In this document: piece by piece, positions 8,407 to 20,151 of the stretch
Numbering within the stretch: the first letter of the stretch is position 1
Layout of the letters: each line of letters begins with the position of its first letter
DNA from: Lichenicoccus roseus
Lineage (GTDB): Bacteria; Pseudomonadota; Alphaproteobacteria; Acetobacterales; Acetobacteraceae
Direction: 5' to 3'
Length of the DNA: 64,000 bases
Assembly: GCF_005844085.1 (NCBI RefSeq)
Contig: NZ_VCDI01000001.1
Location: 992,001 to 1,056,000 of the forward strand
Notes under the pieces: model-generated
What the model was told of the DNA's origin: nothing
Seen by the model: only the letters and a program-made list of their open reading frames with translations
Databases searched by the model: none
Program-made: the position numbers and the translations under genes

Positions 8407-9804
8407 TCAGATCCCGAACTTGGCGTGCAGGAAGACCTCGTGCCGGCCGAACGAGCCGCCGCCCAGGCCGGTGCTGTCCTGCTCGGTGAAGTCGTAGCTG
8501 AGCGACAGCTGGACGTTGCGGTTCATCAGGTAGGTCACGCCGCCGCCGCCGCCATAGTTGGTCTGCGAGGCATTCGAACCCTGATAGTTCGCCTTCTCGA
8601 CGTGCACGTTGCCCTGCAGCAGGATGTTCCGGTAGAGCTCGTGATCGACGATGCCGCTGAAGCGGTCGTAGGTATACCCGGTCACGGAATCTGTAGTGGC
8701 ATCCTCGATGGTGCGCGAGTAGGCCAACCGCAGCGTGGTCAACCCGGTCGGGTTCCAGGTGACGTTGGCCTCGCCGATTGGTGCGCCCTGGTTACCGTAC
8801 TGGTTGCCGTTGAAGAAGCGCTGCTGATAGCCGACCAGCGCCCGCACGGTGATGACGCCGTTCACCTCGTAGTCGATGCCGGCCAGCGCGGTGGCGCCGG
8901 TATTGTCGACGGCGCCGATATTGGCCGGCGGATTGTTGCTGTAGTGGTCGTAGTTGCCGTTGATCACCACCAGGATGTCGCGACCGTGCGAGAACTCGTA
9001 GCGCGCGATGAAGCCACCCTGCAGCACGTTGCGGTCGCGCAGTCGCTGGTTCAGTCCACCACCGCTGATGTTGTTGTTGGTGATGATTCCGTCGTTGTAG
9101 GTAAGGAAATCGCCGCTGGCGAAGCGGAACAACTGGTAGTCGACATTCGGGGTGATGGTGATGCGCCCGAAGCTGGTGTCGTACGAGACCCGGAAGTCGG
9201 TATCGGTGAAGTTCAACGGCGCGGAAAGCTGCGTCTGCGTGCCTTGCCCGAAGGCGCCGATGTCGTACGGGTTCTCATAGGCATTGAGGTAGCTGATCGA
9301 GCCGTTCAGCGTGTCGCGGCCGAGATTGAGGCCACCGCCGATCGAGGCATTGTAGCCGGTCTGGTTGAAGCGCGGCAGATCGAAATAGGTGTCGTTGGTG
9401 ACGCCCGCGCTCAGGCCGATGTTGTTACGGCTCCAGTCGGAATTCACCGTGACGCCGGCCGAGCTGGTCAACTCGCTGCTGGCCTTCGGATTGACCAGGC
9501 CGCCGACGACGTTGCTGTTGTAGCCGATCTCCTCGTCCTCGGTCGGCCGGATCATGAAGGACCCCACGCGTATGCCCAACGGATCGTATTCCGGACGCGA
9601 GCGGGTCAGCACGGTCACGCCGGGCTCGTCCGCCTGGCCGGGGATGCCGTCCGGAAAGTAGTCGTTCAGCGGCAGGCCCGGACCGAGATAGGTATTGAGC
9701 GGCGTCACCGCATGCGCCGGACCGTTCGCGATCCACAGTCCGGACAGCGCCAGCAGGCTCACGCGGCACACGAGCGCTCGTCTCATTCCGACAGCACGTC
9801 GCAT
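8407..9804 (-). CDS. outer-membrane beta-barrel protein, BBP2-type, exopolysaccharide-linked
   Basis: About 465 residues, with a signal peptide (ALVCRVSLLALSGLWIANGPAHA) and then alternating amphipathic strands rich in Tyr, Asn and Gly over the whole length (for example NYGGGGGVTYLMNRNVQLSLSYDF). It ends in HAKFGI rather than a terminal Phe. This matches the putative outer-membrane beta-barrel family often encoded in exopolysaccharide clusters of alphaproteobacteria, where it may act in export or surface anchoring. The frame is open to 9969. I place the start at the ATG at 9804 just before the signal peptide; ATGs at 9786 and 9879 are alternatives. It is convergent with the GT2 gene, so it is transcribed separately. 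Confidence 0.7.
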   Translation of the reverse strand: MRRAVGMRRALVCRVSLLALSGLWIANGPAHAVTPLNTYLGPGLPLNDYFPDGIPGQADEPGVTVLTRSRPEYDPLGIRVGSFMIRPTEDEEIGYNSNVVGGLVNPKASSELTSSAGVTVNSDWSRNNIGLSAGVTNDTYFDLPRFNQTGYNASIGGGLNLGRDTLNGSISYLNAYENPYDIGAFGQGTQTQLSAPLNFTDTDFRVSYDTSFGRITITPNVDYQLFRFASGDFLTYNDGIITNNNISGGGLNQRLRDRNVLQGGFIARYEFSHGRDILVVINGNYDHYSNNPPANIGAVDNTGATALAGIDYEVNGVITVRALVGYQQRFFNGNQYGNQGAPIGEANVTWNPTGLTTLRLAYSRTIEDATTDSVTGYTYDRFSGIVDHELYRNILLQGNVHVEKANYQGSNASQTNYGGGGGVTYLMNRNVQLSLSYDFTEQDSTGLGGGSFGRHEVFLHAKFGI

Positions 9805-10353
9805 TCCGAAAGCAGGGTGCTCTCCCGCCGAGCACGGCCGGATGCTGCCCAGCCAGGGCCCGTCAACGTACTTTGCCATTATCTCGCCGTCCCCACCCCA
9901 ACACGTGTGAGGTAACAAATTTAGGTTCGGTTGCAAAGCAACGCGGGGACCGGAAGTCATGCCCGCCACTCACCGCGGCTTTCACGCAACAACTTGCCAG
10001 CGCGTGCTCGGGATCCGGTATCGCCACCTCAATCGTTGCAGGCCCGGATCGGGACGGCCGTGCGTGCCCTTGCACGCGGCTGATCTGTAAATAGGCAGCA
10101 GCTCTAAGCATATGCTGTAAACATAGGCTATCTGCCTGCGTAATCTGCCGGTTTTTTAGTCTTCTGTGTAGCTTTCCTGTCGAAGCGCCGATTTTTAGGC
10201 AATTTTCTGCTTGATCTTACCATGAGTTCACGGTGAGTTCATCGAGCCGGGAGAGTGGATCAGCTTCGGCGCCAGCCCCCCGGAGACGGGCGGCGGGCAC
10301 TGCCGACACCTCCGGAAGATGCGACCGAGCAGGACCAGGATGGAGATCGATGG
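9805..10353. promoter_or_regulatory. divergent intergenic region, outer-membrane protein and TonB receptor
   Basis: About 550 bp without a convincing gene. The stretch from about 10085 to 10210 is clearly AT-richer than the surroundings and probably holds the promoters. It contains a perfect palindrome AGCATATGCT at 10107-10116, flanked by an inverted pair AGGCAG/CTGCCT (about 10093 and 10132). No terminator or RNA gene is recognisable. Confidence 0.35.
10107..10116. promoter_or_regulatory. 10-bp perfect palindrome, possible operator
   Basis: AGCATATGCT lies in the AT-rich centre of the divergent region, about 240 bp before the TonB receptor start. A palindrome of this size is a plausible regulator site, but no factor can be named. 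Confidence 0.25.
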
Positions 10354-12855
10354 ATGATGAGAGTGACGCCCCGCAGCTTCCGGCGACTGCTGCTGCTGAC
10401 AGCCTGTCCCGTCGCCATTGCCGCGGGTGTCGCTCCCGCCGTCGCGCAGACGGCAACCGTCGATCCTAGCGGCGGCCGGGCGACGTCGGCCTCCGCCCCC
10501 GCCGAAACCCGGGCAGCGCAGGCGCACGCGATCGGCCAGCATCCCTCGCAGCGAACCGGCGCCGCGACCGCCGCTGCCGCCGGCCAGGGCGAAAGCGTCA
10601 TCGTGACCGGCACGCGCAGCCTCGGCCGCAAGGCGCGCGACAGCACCAGCCCTATCGATGTCGTCACCGCCGCGACACTACGCCGGTCGGGGCAGCTCAA
10701 CCTCTCGGACGCACTGACCAAGACCGACCCGTCGATCAACATCAACGCAATGGGTGCCGACACCGCCGACCTGACGGCGGCGATCGTGCTCCGCGGCCTC
10801 AATCCCGACGACACGCTGGTGCTGATCGACGGCAAGCGCCGCAACGGCACCGCCAACATCTCCGCCGACGCCGGCCCGCAGCAGGGTGCGACACCGGTCG
10901 ACCTCAACATGATCCCGGCCGCCGCCATCGACCATATCGAGGTCCTGCGCGACGGCGCCGCCGCACAGTACGGCTCCGACGCGGTAGCAGGCGTGGTCAA
11001 CATCATCATGAAGAAGACCGACCATGGCACCAGCGGCAGCGCGATCACCGGCGCCAACGCCTACAATGGCGACGGCTGGCAGTACCAGCTGAACGCCGAC
11101 CAGGGCGCAGCCTTCGGCACCGACGGCTATGTCCATATCGGCGGCCAGATGTACCACACCGACCATTTCACCGCGCCGGCGATCGACGACCGCACCGGTC
11201 GGGACGACAACTACATCAACGGGCTGCCGGAGGAGACCCGCGAGACGCTGAGCCTGGATTTCGGCAAGACGCTGGTCGAGGGAGTGCAGGGCTACGGACT
11301 GATCACCTACGGACACCGGCACGCGGAAGGATACGAGAACTACCGCACGCCGGACATCCTGCCGGAAGTCTTTCCGGCCGGGTTCAGCCCGCTCGAGACC
11401 GACGAGGAAAACCAGTATTCCGCGACGCTTGGCATCAAGGGCGACGACTTCTTCGGCTTCCGCTGGGACCTGAGCACCACCTACGGCGCGGACGAGCTCG
11501 ACATCGGCAACAAGAACACGGCCAACCCCAATTTCTACGGCACCTACGGCTACACACCGACCACGGTGCTGGCGCAAAGCATGCGCAACGCGCAATGGAC
11601 CAACAACCTCGATTTCTCCAAACCACTCAGCCTGCTCAACGTCCCGTTCAACCTGGCGTTCGGCGCCGAGCAGCGGGTCGACACCTACAAGATCGGCGCA
11701 GGCAATCCGCCCTCCTACCTGCTCGGCGGCACGCAGGGCTTCGCCGGGTTGTTGCCGCAGAATGCCGGCTCCTGGAGCCGCGACGTCTATGCCGCCTATG
11801 TGGATCTCGACATCCATCCGGTGCCCAAGCTCGATGTGGATGTCGCCGGGCGGTTCGAGCACTACACGGACTCCGGCAATACCGAGAACGGCAAGATTTC
11901 GAGCCGCTACGACTTCACACGCAGGTTCGCGGTTCGCGGCACCATCAGTACCGGCTTCAGGGCACCCACCCTGGCCGAGGAGCATTTCAGCTCGCTCAAC
12001 GTCTCGCCGACCGGCGCCAGCGGCGATCTCGCCGTCGACTCCGCGGCGGCGCGGTCGATCGGCGCGGTGCCACTGAAGCCGGAACGCTCGACCAACGCCA
12101 GCGCCGGCATCGTGCTGGAGCCGGTCACCAATCTCAGCGTCACCTTCGATATCTACCAGATCAACATACGCGACCGCATCATCGGCGGCGGCGACTACAG
12201 CGGCGCCGCCGCGGAGAACGCCATTGCCCTGACCGGCGCCACCCTGCCGTCGAACATCGGGTTGAACGACCTTTCGGCGTTCTACTTCTCCAACGGTGCC
12301 AGCACCCGCACCCAGGGCGCCGACCTCAACGTCAACTATTTCACCAATTTCGGCGATTACGGCACCGTCAACTGGACCGCAGCGCTCGATCTCAACCGCA
12401 CCCGCATCCATCACGTCGGCCTGGATACCAACGGCAACCCGCTGCTCAACGCCGAGGGCATCGGCTACCTGACAACCGCCTTCCCGCGCAGCAAGCTGAT
12501 CCTGGACGCCTACTGGAAGATCCGGAAGTGGGACGTCAACCTGCGCTGGACGCGCTGGGGTGAAACCACCAACGACCTGCAGTACGAGGACTCCGCACCG
12601 GCGGCGCTGCAGTACTCGACCACGCAATTCTACCAGTTCAAGAACGAGCCGCGCTGGTTGACCGATCTCGAGGTCGGCTACAACATCACCCCGCACTGGC
12701 ATGCGGCAATCGGCGGCAACAACCTGTTCAACCTGCGGCCGCAACGCACGCCCGCGGATGTCGCCTATCTCGGCGTGCAATATTACGACCAGAACTCGGA
12801 TCAGGTACCGATCAGTGGCGGCTTCTACTACGGCCGCCTGAACTTCAGCTTCTGA
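10354..12855 (+). CDS. TonB-dependent outer-membrane receptor
   Basis: About 833 residues. A signal peptide (RLLLLTACPVAIAAGVAPAVAQ) precedes a low-complexity Ala-rich linker, then the TonB box region ESVIVTGTRS and the plug domain with LVLIDGKRRNG and IDHIEVLRDGAAAQYGSDAVAG, then a long barrel ending in YGRLNFSF with the terminal aromatic needed for barrel assembly. The ATG at 10354 (followed by a second ATG) has GGAG about 10 nt upstream; the frame opens earlier at 10255 but that part is not signal-like. The substrate cannot be read from sequence. The gene converges on the inositol operon, so a link to inositol compounds is only positional. Confidence 0.85.
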   Translation: MMRVTPRSFRRLLLLTACPVAIAAGVAPAVAQTATVDPSGGRATSASAPAETRAAQAHAIGQHPSQRTGAATAAAAGQGESVIVTGTRSLGRKARDSTSPIDVVTAATLRRSGQLNLSDALTKTDPSININAMGADTADLTAAIVLRGLNPDDTLVLIDGKRRNGTANISADAGPQQGATPVDLNMIPAAAIDHIEVLRDGAAAQYGSDAVAGVVNIIMKKTDHGTSGSAITGANAYNGDGWQYQLNADQGAAFGTDGYVHIGGQMYHTDHFTAPAIDDRTGRDDNYINGLPEETRETLSLDFGKTLVEGVQGYGLITYGHRHAEGYENYRTPDILPEVFPAGFSPLETDEENQYSATLGIKGDDFFGFRWDLSTTYGADELDIGNKNTANPNFYGTYGYTPTTVLAQSMRNAQWTNNLDFSKPLSLLNVPFNLAFGAEQRVDTYKIGAGNPPSYLLGGTQGFAGLLPQNAGSWSRDVYAAYVDLDIHPVPKLDVDVAGRFEHYTDSGNTENGKISSRYDFTRRFAVRGTISTGFRAPTLAEEHFSSLNVSPTGASGDLAVDSAAARSIGAVPLKPERSTNASAGIVLEPVTNLSVTFDIYQINIRDRIIGGGDYSGAAAENAIALTGATLPSNIGLNDLSAFYFSNGASTRTQGADLNVNYFTNFGDYGTVNWTAALDLNRTRIHHVGLDTNGNPLLNAEGIGYLTTAFPRSKLILDAYWKIRKWDVNLRWTRWGETTNDLQYEDSAPAALQYSTTQFYQFKNEPRWLTDLEVGYNITPHWHAAIGGNNLFNLRPQRTPADVAYLGVQYYDQNSDQVPISGGFYYGRLNFSF

Positions 12856-12861
12856 ATGATG

Positions 12862-12885
12862 CGGGCGTGGCTACGGCCACGCCCG
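12862..12885. terminator. stem-loop with UACG tetraloop between convergent genes
   Basis: A 10-bp perfect stem (CGGGCGTGGC with GCCACGCCCG) closed by a TACG loop, that is C(UACG)G, an unusually stable RNA tetraloop. It lies between the TonB receptor gene and the convergent end of the inositol operon. Confidence 0.75.
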
Positions 12886-12893
12886 GCGCCTGC

Positions 12894-14387
12894 TCAGCCC
12901 AGCGTCGGCATCACGAAATCGGCGCCGGCGCGAATGCCGGTTGGCCAGCGCGACGTCACCGTCTTCAACTTGGTGAAGAACCGTACGCCCTCGGGACCGT
13001 GCATGTGGTGATCGCCGAACAGCGAAGACTTCCAGCCGCCGAAGGAGTGGAACGCCATCGGCACCGGGATCGGCACGTTGACGCCGACCATGCCGGCCTG
13101 CACGCCACTCACGAACGCCCGCGCGCTATCGCCGTCACGGGTGAAGATCGCGGTGCCGTTGCCGAACTCGTGCTCGTTGACCAGCGACAGTCCCTGCTCA
13201 AAGTCGGGCGCGCGCACCACCGCCAGCACCGGCCCGAAGATTTCTTCCTTGTAGATCCGCATGTCGGGCTTCACGTCGTCGAACAACGTGCCGCCGATAA
13301 AGAACCCACCCTCGTAGCCCTGAAGCTTCAGGTCGCGTCCATCGACCACCAGCTTGGCGCCCTCGGCGACGCCGGCATCGATGTAGCCGGACACGCGGTC
13401 GAGATGCACGCCGGTGACCAGCGGTCCCATCTCGCTCTCGCTGTCGGTGCCGGGCCCGATCTTCAGCGCCCGCACCCGCGGCGCCAGCGCTTGCACCAGC
13501 CGGTCAGCCACGTTGCCGACCGCGACCGCCACCGAAATCGCCATGCAACGCTCGCCGGCCGAGCCATACGCGGCGCCCATCAGCGCATCCACGGTCTTGT
13601 CGAGGTCGCAGTCGGGCATCACCAGCGCGTGGTTCTTCGCACCACCCAGCGCCTGCACGCGCTTCCCATGCGCGATCCCGGTCTGCTGGATGTAGCGGGC
13701 AATCGGCGTCGAGCCCACGAAGCTCACCGCCTGGATGCCGGGATGCTCCAGGATCGCATCGACCACCACCTTGTCGCCATGCACCACCTGGAACACGCCC
13801 TCGGGCAGCCCGGCCTCGCGCAGCAGCTCCGCGATCCGCAGCGAAGCGGACGGGTCGCGCTCGGAGGGCTTGAGGATGAAGCAGTTGCCGCTGGCGATCG
13901 CCATCGGCAGCATCCACAGCGGCACCATGACCGGGAAATTGAACGGCGTGATGCCGGCCACCACGCCAAGCGGCTGGCGCATCGAATAGGCGTCGATGTC
14001 GCGGCCGGCATTCTCGGTGAAGTCGCCTTTCAGCAACTCGGGAATTGCGGTGGCATACTCGACCACCTCCATCCCGCGCGTCACCTCGCCGAGCGCATCC
14101 GACAGCACCTTGCCGTGCTCGCTGGTGATGATAGCCGCGAGGTCTTTCGCATGCTTTTCGATCAGGTCGCGAAACCGGAACATCACCCGCGCGCGCGCGA
14201 GCGGCGTGGTGGCGGCCCATTTCGGAAATGCCGCGCGTGCGGCCCGCACAGCATCGTCGACATCCTCCGACGTGCCGAGCACCACCTGGCGTGCGACGCG
14301 GCCGGTGGTCGGGTCGAACACGTCCGACCGGCGCTCGCCGCGCCCTGAGGTCAGAGTACCGCCAATCGAATGCCGGACGATTTCCAT
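12894..14387 (-). CDS. iolA: methylmalonate/malonate-semialdehyde dehydrogenase (CoA-acylating)
   Basis: A 497-residue aldehyde dehydrogenase. It catalyses the last step of inositol breakdown: malonate semialdehyde + CoA + NAD+ gives acetyl-CoA + CO2. The NAD-binding region [15 protein letters not shown], the glycine motif [16 protein letters not shown] and the catalytic Cys in SAGERCMA (about residue 281) are those of the CoA-dependent MMSDH subgroup, whose length is usually 485-500. It is the last gene of the operon, 30 bp after iolB. The same enzyme can serve valine degradation as MmsA, but this position makes the inositol role the likely one. Confidence 0.93.
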   Translation of the reverse strand: MEIVRHSIGGTLTSGRGERRSDVFDPTTGRVARQVVLGTSEDVDDAVRAARAAFPKWAATTPLARARVMFRFRDLIEKHAKDLAAIITSEHGKVLSDALGEVTRGMEVVEYATAIPELLKGDFTENAGRDIDAYSMRQPLGVVAGITPFNFPVMVPLWMLPMAIASGNCFILKPSERDPSASLRIAELLREAGLPEGVFQVVHGDKVVVDAILEHPGIQAVSFVGSTPIARYIQQTGIAHGKRVQALGGAKNHALVMPDCDLDKTVDALMGAAYGSAGERCMAISVAVAVGNVADRLVQALAPRVRALKIGPGTDSESEMGPLVTGVHLDRVSGYIDAGVAEGAKLVVDGRDLKLQGYEGGFFIGGTLFDDVKPDMRIYKEEIFGPVLAVVRAPDFEQGLSLVNEHEFGNGTAIFTRDGDSARAFVSGVQAGMVGVNVPIPVPMAFHSFGGWKSSLFGDHHMHGPEGVRFFTKLKTVTSRWPTGIRAGADFVMPTLG

Positions 14388-14417
14388 GATGTTTTCCTGA
14401 TTGTGCGGAGCGGAGGG

Positions 14418-15215
14418 TCAGTAAGGCAGGTGGGCCTGGTCGGGGTCCATGCTGAATTTCCACTGCCGGCGCGGTCCGGCCATCACGTTCAGGTACCAGA
14501 GGTCGAAGCCGTGCGGCGCGCCGACCGGATGATAGCCCTTCGGCACCAGCACCACGTCGCGGTCGGCGATCGCCATGGTCTCGTCGAGCGAGCCGTCCCT
14601 GGTATAGACGCGCTGCAACGCGAAGCCGGCGCCGCGGCGCAGCCGGTGGTAGTACGTCTCCTCGAGATAGGTCTCGTTCGGGAAGTCGTCGGTGTCGTGC
14701 TTGTGCGGCGGATAGCTCGACCAGTGGCCACCCGGGGTGACGACCTCGACCACCAGCAGGGTCTCGGCGGCGGCGGTGTCGGGCAGGATGTTGCGCACGT
14801 AGCGGGCGTTGGTGCCGCTGCCGCGGGTGATCTCGCCGGCCTCCTCGGGGGTGATGACACGGACCGGCAGGCCGCCGCTGGCCGGCGAGGCGCAGATCGC
14901 CAATTCCACCGGACCCTCCGCCGTCACCGTCCACGGCGTGCGCGGGGGCAGATAGACCGAAAACGGACCGCCCTCGAACGGGCTCGTGCGTGCGCCCAGA
15001 ACGCCGAGATCCCCGCCGCCGGCACTGATGCGCGCGCGCCCTGTCACCAGCACCAGGCAGAGTTCGTTCGCGGCGTCCTCGCCGGACGCCACCGCACCGG
15101 GTTCCAGGTCGCGCGCTTCGAAGCCGACATAGCCCCAGCCGGCGCTTTCAGGCGTAATCCGGTGCACGATGCCCTGCGCGTCAGCCTTCGATGGATGGAC
15201 AAGCAGCCGGGACAT
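14418..15215 (-). CDS. iolB: 5-deoxy-glucuronate isomerase
   Basis: A 265-residue two-cupin protein that converts 5-deoxy-D-glucuronate to 5-dehydro-2-deoxy-D-gluconate. Family features are the N-terminal RITPESAGWGYVGFE, the metal-site segment WSSYPPHKHD, EETYYHRL and the later HPVGAPHGFDLWYLNVMAG. Its start codon shares one base with the iolE stop (TGATG), indicating translational coupling. Confidence 0.93.
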   Translation of the reverse strand: MSRLLVHPSKADAQGIVHRITPESAGWGYVGFEARDLEPGAVASGEDAANELCLVLVTGRARISAGGGDLGVLGARTSPFEGGPFSVYLPPRTPWTVTAEGPVELAICASPASGGLPVRVITPEEAGEITRGSGTNARYVRNILPDTAAAETLLVVEVVTPGGHWSSYPPHKHDTDDFPNETYLEETYYHRLRRGAGFALQRVYTRDGSLDETMAIADRDVVLVPKGYHPVGAPHGFDLWYLNVMAGPRRQWKFSMDPDQAHLPY

Positions 15216-16099
15216 CAGCGCAGTCCCGCCTCGGCCAGGTAGCCGGCCAGGTTGCGATAGCCCAGTGTTGCATACCGCAGCGGGTTCGCGCGCGCCGGGT
15301 CCTGCTCCGCCTCGATGACCACCCAGCCCGAATAGCCCGGCAGGTTCTTCAGCACGCGCACGAAGTCGATGCTGCCGTCGCCCGGCACGGTATAGACGCC
15401 GGCGATCACGCTATCGAGGAAGCTCCACCCCTCGGCATCCGACCGCGCACGTATGTCGGCGCGTATGTCCTTGGTGTGGACGTGGCCGATGCGCTCGCGA
15501 TAGTGCGCGGCAAGCGTGGCCGGGTCCGCACCGCCCCAGGTCGCATGCCCGGTGTCGAGCAGCAACTGCACCGACGGCCCGGTACTCGCCATCAGCGCCT
15601 CGATATCCGCCTCGCTCTGCACCACGGTGCCCATGTGATGGTGGTAGACCAGCCTGACGCCCTCGGCGAGCATCGCATCGGCGACCGCGGTCATCCGCCG
15701 GCCGAATTCAGGCCAGCGATCCGCTTCCAGCACCGGTCGCTCGGACAGTGGCTTGCCCTGGTCGCCGTGGATCGCGTTCGAGGTCTCGGCGAACACCATC
15801 ACCGTGCAGCCCATCGCCTTCAGCAGATCGAGATGCGGACGCATGGCGGCGATCTCCGCCTCCGCATCGCGCTCCAGCAGCGAAGCCGAGTACCAGCCGG
15901 AGATCAGGTCGAGGCCGGAGGGCGCCAGTGCCGCGCGCAGGGCCACCGGCTCGCGCGGGAACTTGTTGCCGAGCTCGATGCCCTCGAAGCCGGCCTGCCG
16001 CGCCTCGGCAAGGCAGGTGGCGAGCGGGGTGTCGCCGCCGAGACTGGGCAGGTCGTCGTTCGACCAGCCGATCGGGTTGGTGCCAATGCGGATCGTCAT
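15215..16099 (-). CDS. iolE: myo-inosose-2 dehydratase
   Basis: A 294-residue TIM-barrel protein of the AP-endonuclease-2/xylose-isomerase-like superfamily. It dehydrates 2-keto-myo-inositol to 3D-(3,5/4)-trihydroxycyclohexane-1,2-dione. The start IGTNPIGWSNDDLPSLGGDTP is characteristic of IolE, and metal-ligand segments VYHHHMGT, LLDTGHATWGG and HTKDI are all visible. It is spaced 10 bp after iolD and overlaps iolB. Confidence 0.94.
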   Translation of the reverse strand: MTIRIGTNPIGWSNDDLPSLGGDTPLATCLAEARQAGFEGIELGNKFPREPVALRAALAPSGLDLISGWYSASLLERDAEAEIAAMRPHLDLLKAMGCTVMVFAETSNAIHGDQGKPLSERPVLEADRWPEFGRRMTAVADAMLAEGVRLVYHHHMGTVVQSEADIEALMASTGPSVQLLLDTGHATWGGADPATLAAHYRERIGHVHTKDIRADIRARSDAEGWSFLDSVIAGVYTVPGDGSIDFVRVLKNLPGYSGWVVIEAEQDPARANPLRYATLGYRNLAGYLAEAGLR

Positions 16100-16109
16100 C
16101 GTTGCCGTC

Positions 16110-17957
<1,848 letters not shown>

Positions 17958-17969
17958 GGGATGCTCTCC

Positions 17970-19913
17970 CTATACCGGGCGCGGCTGTTCGCGGGATTGC
18001 CAGGCCTGCACCAGCGCGGCGTAGCGGCTCGCCATCATGTCGACCGCCGCATCGTCGGTGATCTCGTTGGCCAGCCACTGCCGCGCCGGATCGATGAAGA
18101 TGGTCCGCCCGATCGCGAAGCCCTTGACCCAGGGCGTCGCGGCGGAAGCATGGAACGCCTCGACAAGCTGCTCGGCCGGCGCGTCCAGCCCGAGCAGCAC
18201 GATGCCGCGGCAGAGCGGGTCGCGACCTGCAATCACCTCGCCGATCGCCTGCCAGGTGGCGCCGTCGCGCTGCGGCTCCAGTTTCCACCAGTCCGGACGG
18301 ATGCCGATATCGTACAGCCGGTTCATCACCCGCGGCAGGGTGTCCGGGCCGAGCAGGCCGTGCTTGCCGGCGATGATCTCGACCAGCAGGTCGCGGCCCT
18401 GCCGGCGGCAGGCATCCTGCGCGCGCAGCAACTCCCGCTCCTGGCGCAGCCGCAGCGCCTCGTCATCGTCCGGATGATAGAAGCACAGGCACTTCACCAC
18501 CTGGTCGGTCGGCCACTCGGCGAGCTGCGCGCCCAGCGAACCGCCGTTCTCGAAATCCAGCGGGCGCGAGCCGGTGCGCTCGATCGGGCGCGCCACCCAC
18601 AAACCGGCATGGGAAGCGGCGAACAGCGCCTCGCGGCCGTAACGGCCATCGAGGAACATCCCGTAGCCGGGACGGCCTTCCGCCACCCTCGCTGCGGCGC
18701 GCACCGCGAGGAGCTTGAAGTCGGCGATGCGCGAAAACGGAGCGCCGACCGCGGTCGCCACGTCCTCGAGCTGGATGCGATGGTCGCAGGCCAGTGCCAT
18801 GATCGGCGTCGGCTGGGCGCGGCGCGTCGTCGCCCAGTGGATGTGGTTCAGCTCGGCGTCGTGCCGCAGCGCGTGGTGCACGGAGCCGTGCGCCAGGAAA
18901 TGCTGCAATTCCGGAAAGGTCGGGATCTCCGGTGAGCACAACAGGCGCGAGACCGCAAAGGCGCCGCACGCGTTGGCCCAGGCGCAGCAGGTCTCGAGCG
19001 GCTCGTGGCGCAGCCAGCCGCGCAGGAAGCCGGACATGAAGGCGTCGCCGGCACCGAGCGTGTTGTAGACCTCGACGGGAAAGCCGGGCCCCTTGATGCC
19101 GTCCTCGATGCTGTCCGGTATGGCGCCGGGGAACACCACGCAGCCCATCGGGCCGCGCTTGCAGACGATGGTGGCGGAGGGAGCGGCCACCCGCACCGCG
19201 CGGATCGCATCCAGCGTGTCCTCATGGCCACCGGCGATGTGCAGCTCTTCCTCGGTGCCGACGATCAGGTCGCACTCCGGCAGGATCTCCGCCAGGTGCG
19301 TGGTGACGGTGCCGGACCGGATGTAGCGGCTCTCGCCGGCACCGTGCCCGGCCAGACCCCAGAGGTTCGGCCGGTAGTCGATATCGAACACCACGCGGCC
19401 GCCCGCCGCGCGCACCATCCGCATGGCACGACGCTGGGCAGCGGCAGAGTGCGGCTTCGAGAAATGTGTGCCGGTGACAACCACGGACCGGGTGCGTGCC
19501 AGCAGCGCGGGGTCGATGTCGGTCTCGTCCAGCGCGGCATCGGCGCAGTCGGCACGATAGAAGATGATCGGAAAGCTGGCACTGTCGCGCACGCCCAGGA
19601 TGGCGAGAGCGGTCAGGCGCTCGGGGTCGGTATGCACACCGGTCGTGTCGACGCCCTCGCGCCGCATCTGCTCGCGGATGAAGCGGCCGAGATGCTCGTC
19701 GCCCACGCGGGTGATGATGGCCGAGCGCAGCCCGAGCCGGGCGGTGCCGATGGCGATGTTGGAGGGACAGCCGCCGACCGCCTTGCTGAAGCTCGCCATG
19801 TCCTCCAGGCGGGCCCCGATCTGCTGGCCGTAGAGGTCCACCGACGACCGGCCGATGGTGACGAGGTCGAGCATCTCCGGAGACGGGCGGCCTGGTAGTT
19901 CCCCTGAGCTCAT
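17970..19913 (-). CDS. iolC: bifunctional 5-dehydro-2-deoxygluconokinase / 5-dehydro-2-deoxyphosphogluconate aldolase
   Basis: A 647-residue fusion. Residues 1 to about 330 are a PfkB-family kinase, with the DLYG and GGCPSNIA segments and the ATP/catalytic motif NTLGAGDAFMSGFLRG near residue 286. From about 335 to the end is a DUF2090 domain (ALACDHRIQLED, GMFLDGRYG, FAIGRTIF), which in this family supplies the aldolase that splits 6-phospho-5-dehydro-2-deoxygluconate into dihydroxyacetone phosphate and malonate semialdehyde. So no separate iolJ is required. The ATG at 19913 has a strong GGGAGG 6 nt upstream. It is the first gene of the operon, with an operator cluster at 19949-19982. Confidence 0.93.
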   Translation of the reverse strand: MSSGELPGRPSPEMLDLVTIGRSSVDLYGQQIGARLEDMASFSKAVGGCPSNIAIGTARLGLRSAIITRVGDEHLGRFIREQMRREGVDTTGVHTDPERLTALAILGVRDSASFPIIFYRADCADAALDETDIDPALLARTRSVVVTGTHFSKPHSAAAQRRAMRMVRAAGGRVVFDIDYRPNLWGLAGHGAGESRYIRSGTVTTHLAEILPECDLIVGTEEELHIAGGHEDTLDAIRAVRVAAPSATIVCKRGPMGCVVFPGAIPDSIEDGIKGPGFPVEVYNTLGAGDAFMSGFLRGWLRHEPLETCCAWANACGAFAVSRLLCSPEIPTFPELQHFLAHGSVHHALRHDAELNHIHWATTRRAQPTPIMALACDHRIQLEDVATAVGAPFSRIADFKLLAVRAAARVAEGRPGYGMFLDGRYGREALFAASHAGLWVARPIERTGSRPLDFENGGSLGAQLAEWPTDQVVKCLCFYHPDDDEALRLRQERELLRAQDACRRQGRDLLVEIIAGKHGLLGPDTLPRVMNRLYDIGIRPDWWKLEPQRDGATWQAIGEVIAGRDPLCRGIVLLGLDAPAEQLVEAFHASAATPWVKGFAIGRTIFIDPARQWLANEITDDAAVDMMASRYAALVQAWQSREQPRPV

Positions 19914-19948
19914 GGCGGCCTCCCTTGCTTGCCGTCATGATCATCCTA

Positions 19949-19982
19949 TTCCATATTTTGGTCAATATGGAACGTCAGTTCC
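19949..19982. promoter_or_regulatory. IolR operator cluster upstream of iolC
   Basis: A GGAA-CGTCAG-TTCC site (19969-19982) matches the GGAA-N6-TTCC motif described for RpiR-type IolR in Sinorhizobium. Its left half is also the right arm of a perfect 9-bp inverted repeat: TTCCATATT (19949-19957), a 6-nt spacer, AATATGGAA (19964-19972). Three half-sites therefore overlap 36-69 bp before the iolC start, where a repressor would block transcription. Confidence 0.75.
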
Positions 19983-20151
19983 CGTAGATGCATCAGGTCG
20001 AAGGGAGTGCCCAGGAATCGCAAACGCCGGCCCGGATGCTCCCGTGGGAGTTCCAGCGCCGGCGTCAGCAAGATGGCAACTGCGGAGACAGGCGGAGGGC
20101 TGGTGTCGCAGCGCGACGTCAGCTCACCTCACGCCGCGAAGTCGGCCTGGA

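Noticed and set aside
10678-12780. 700-codon open frame antisense to the TonB receptor gene
   Set aside because: It mirrors the codon positions of a clear TonB receptor, has biased composition (Val, Gly, Arg, Asp) and no domain features; a typical shadow frame of GC-rich DNA.
12867-14348. 493-codon plus-strand frame antisense to iolA
   Set aside because: iolA is unmistakable; the antisense frame is His/Arg-rich without motifs.
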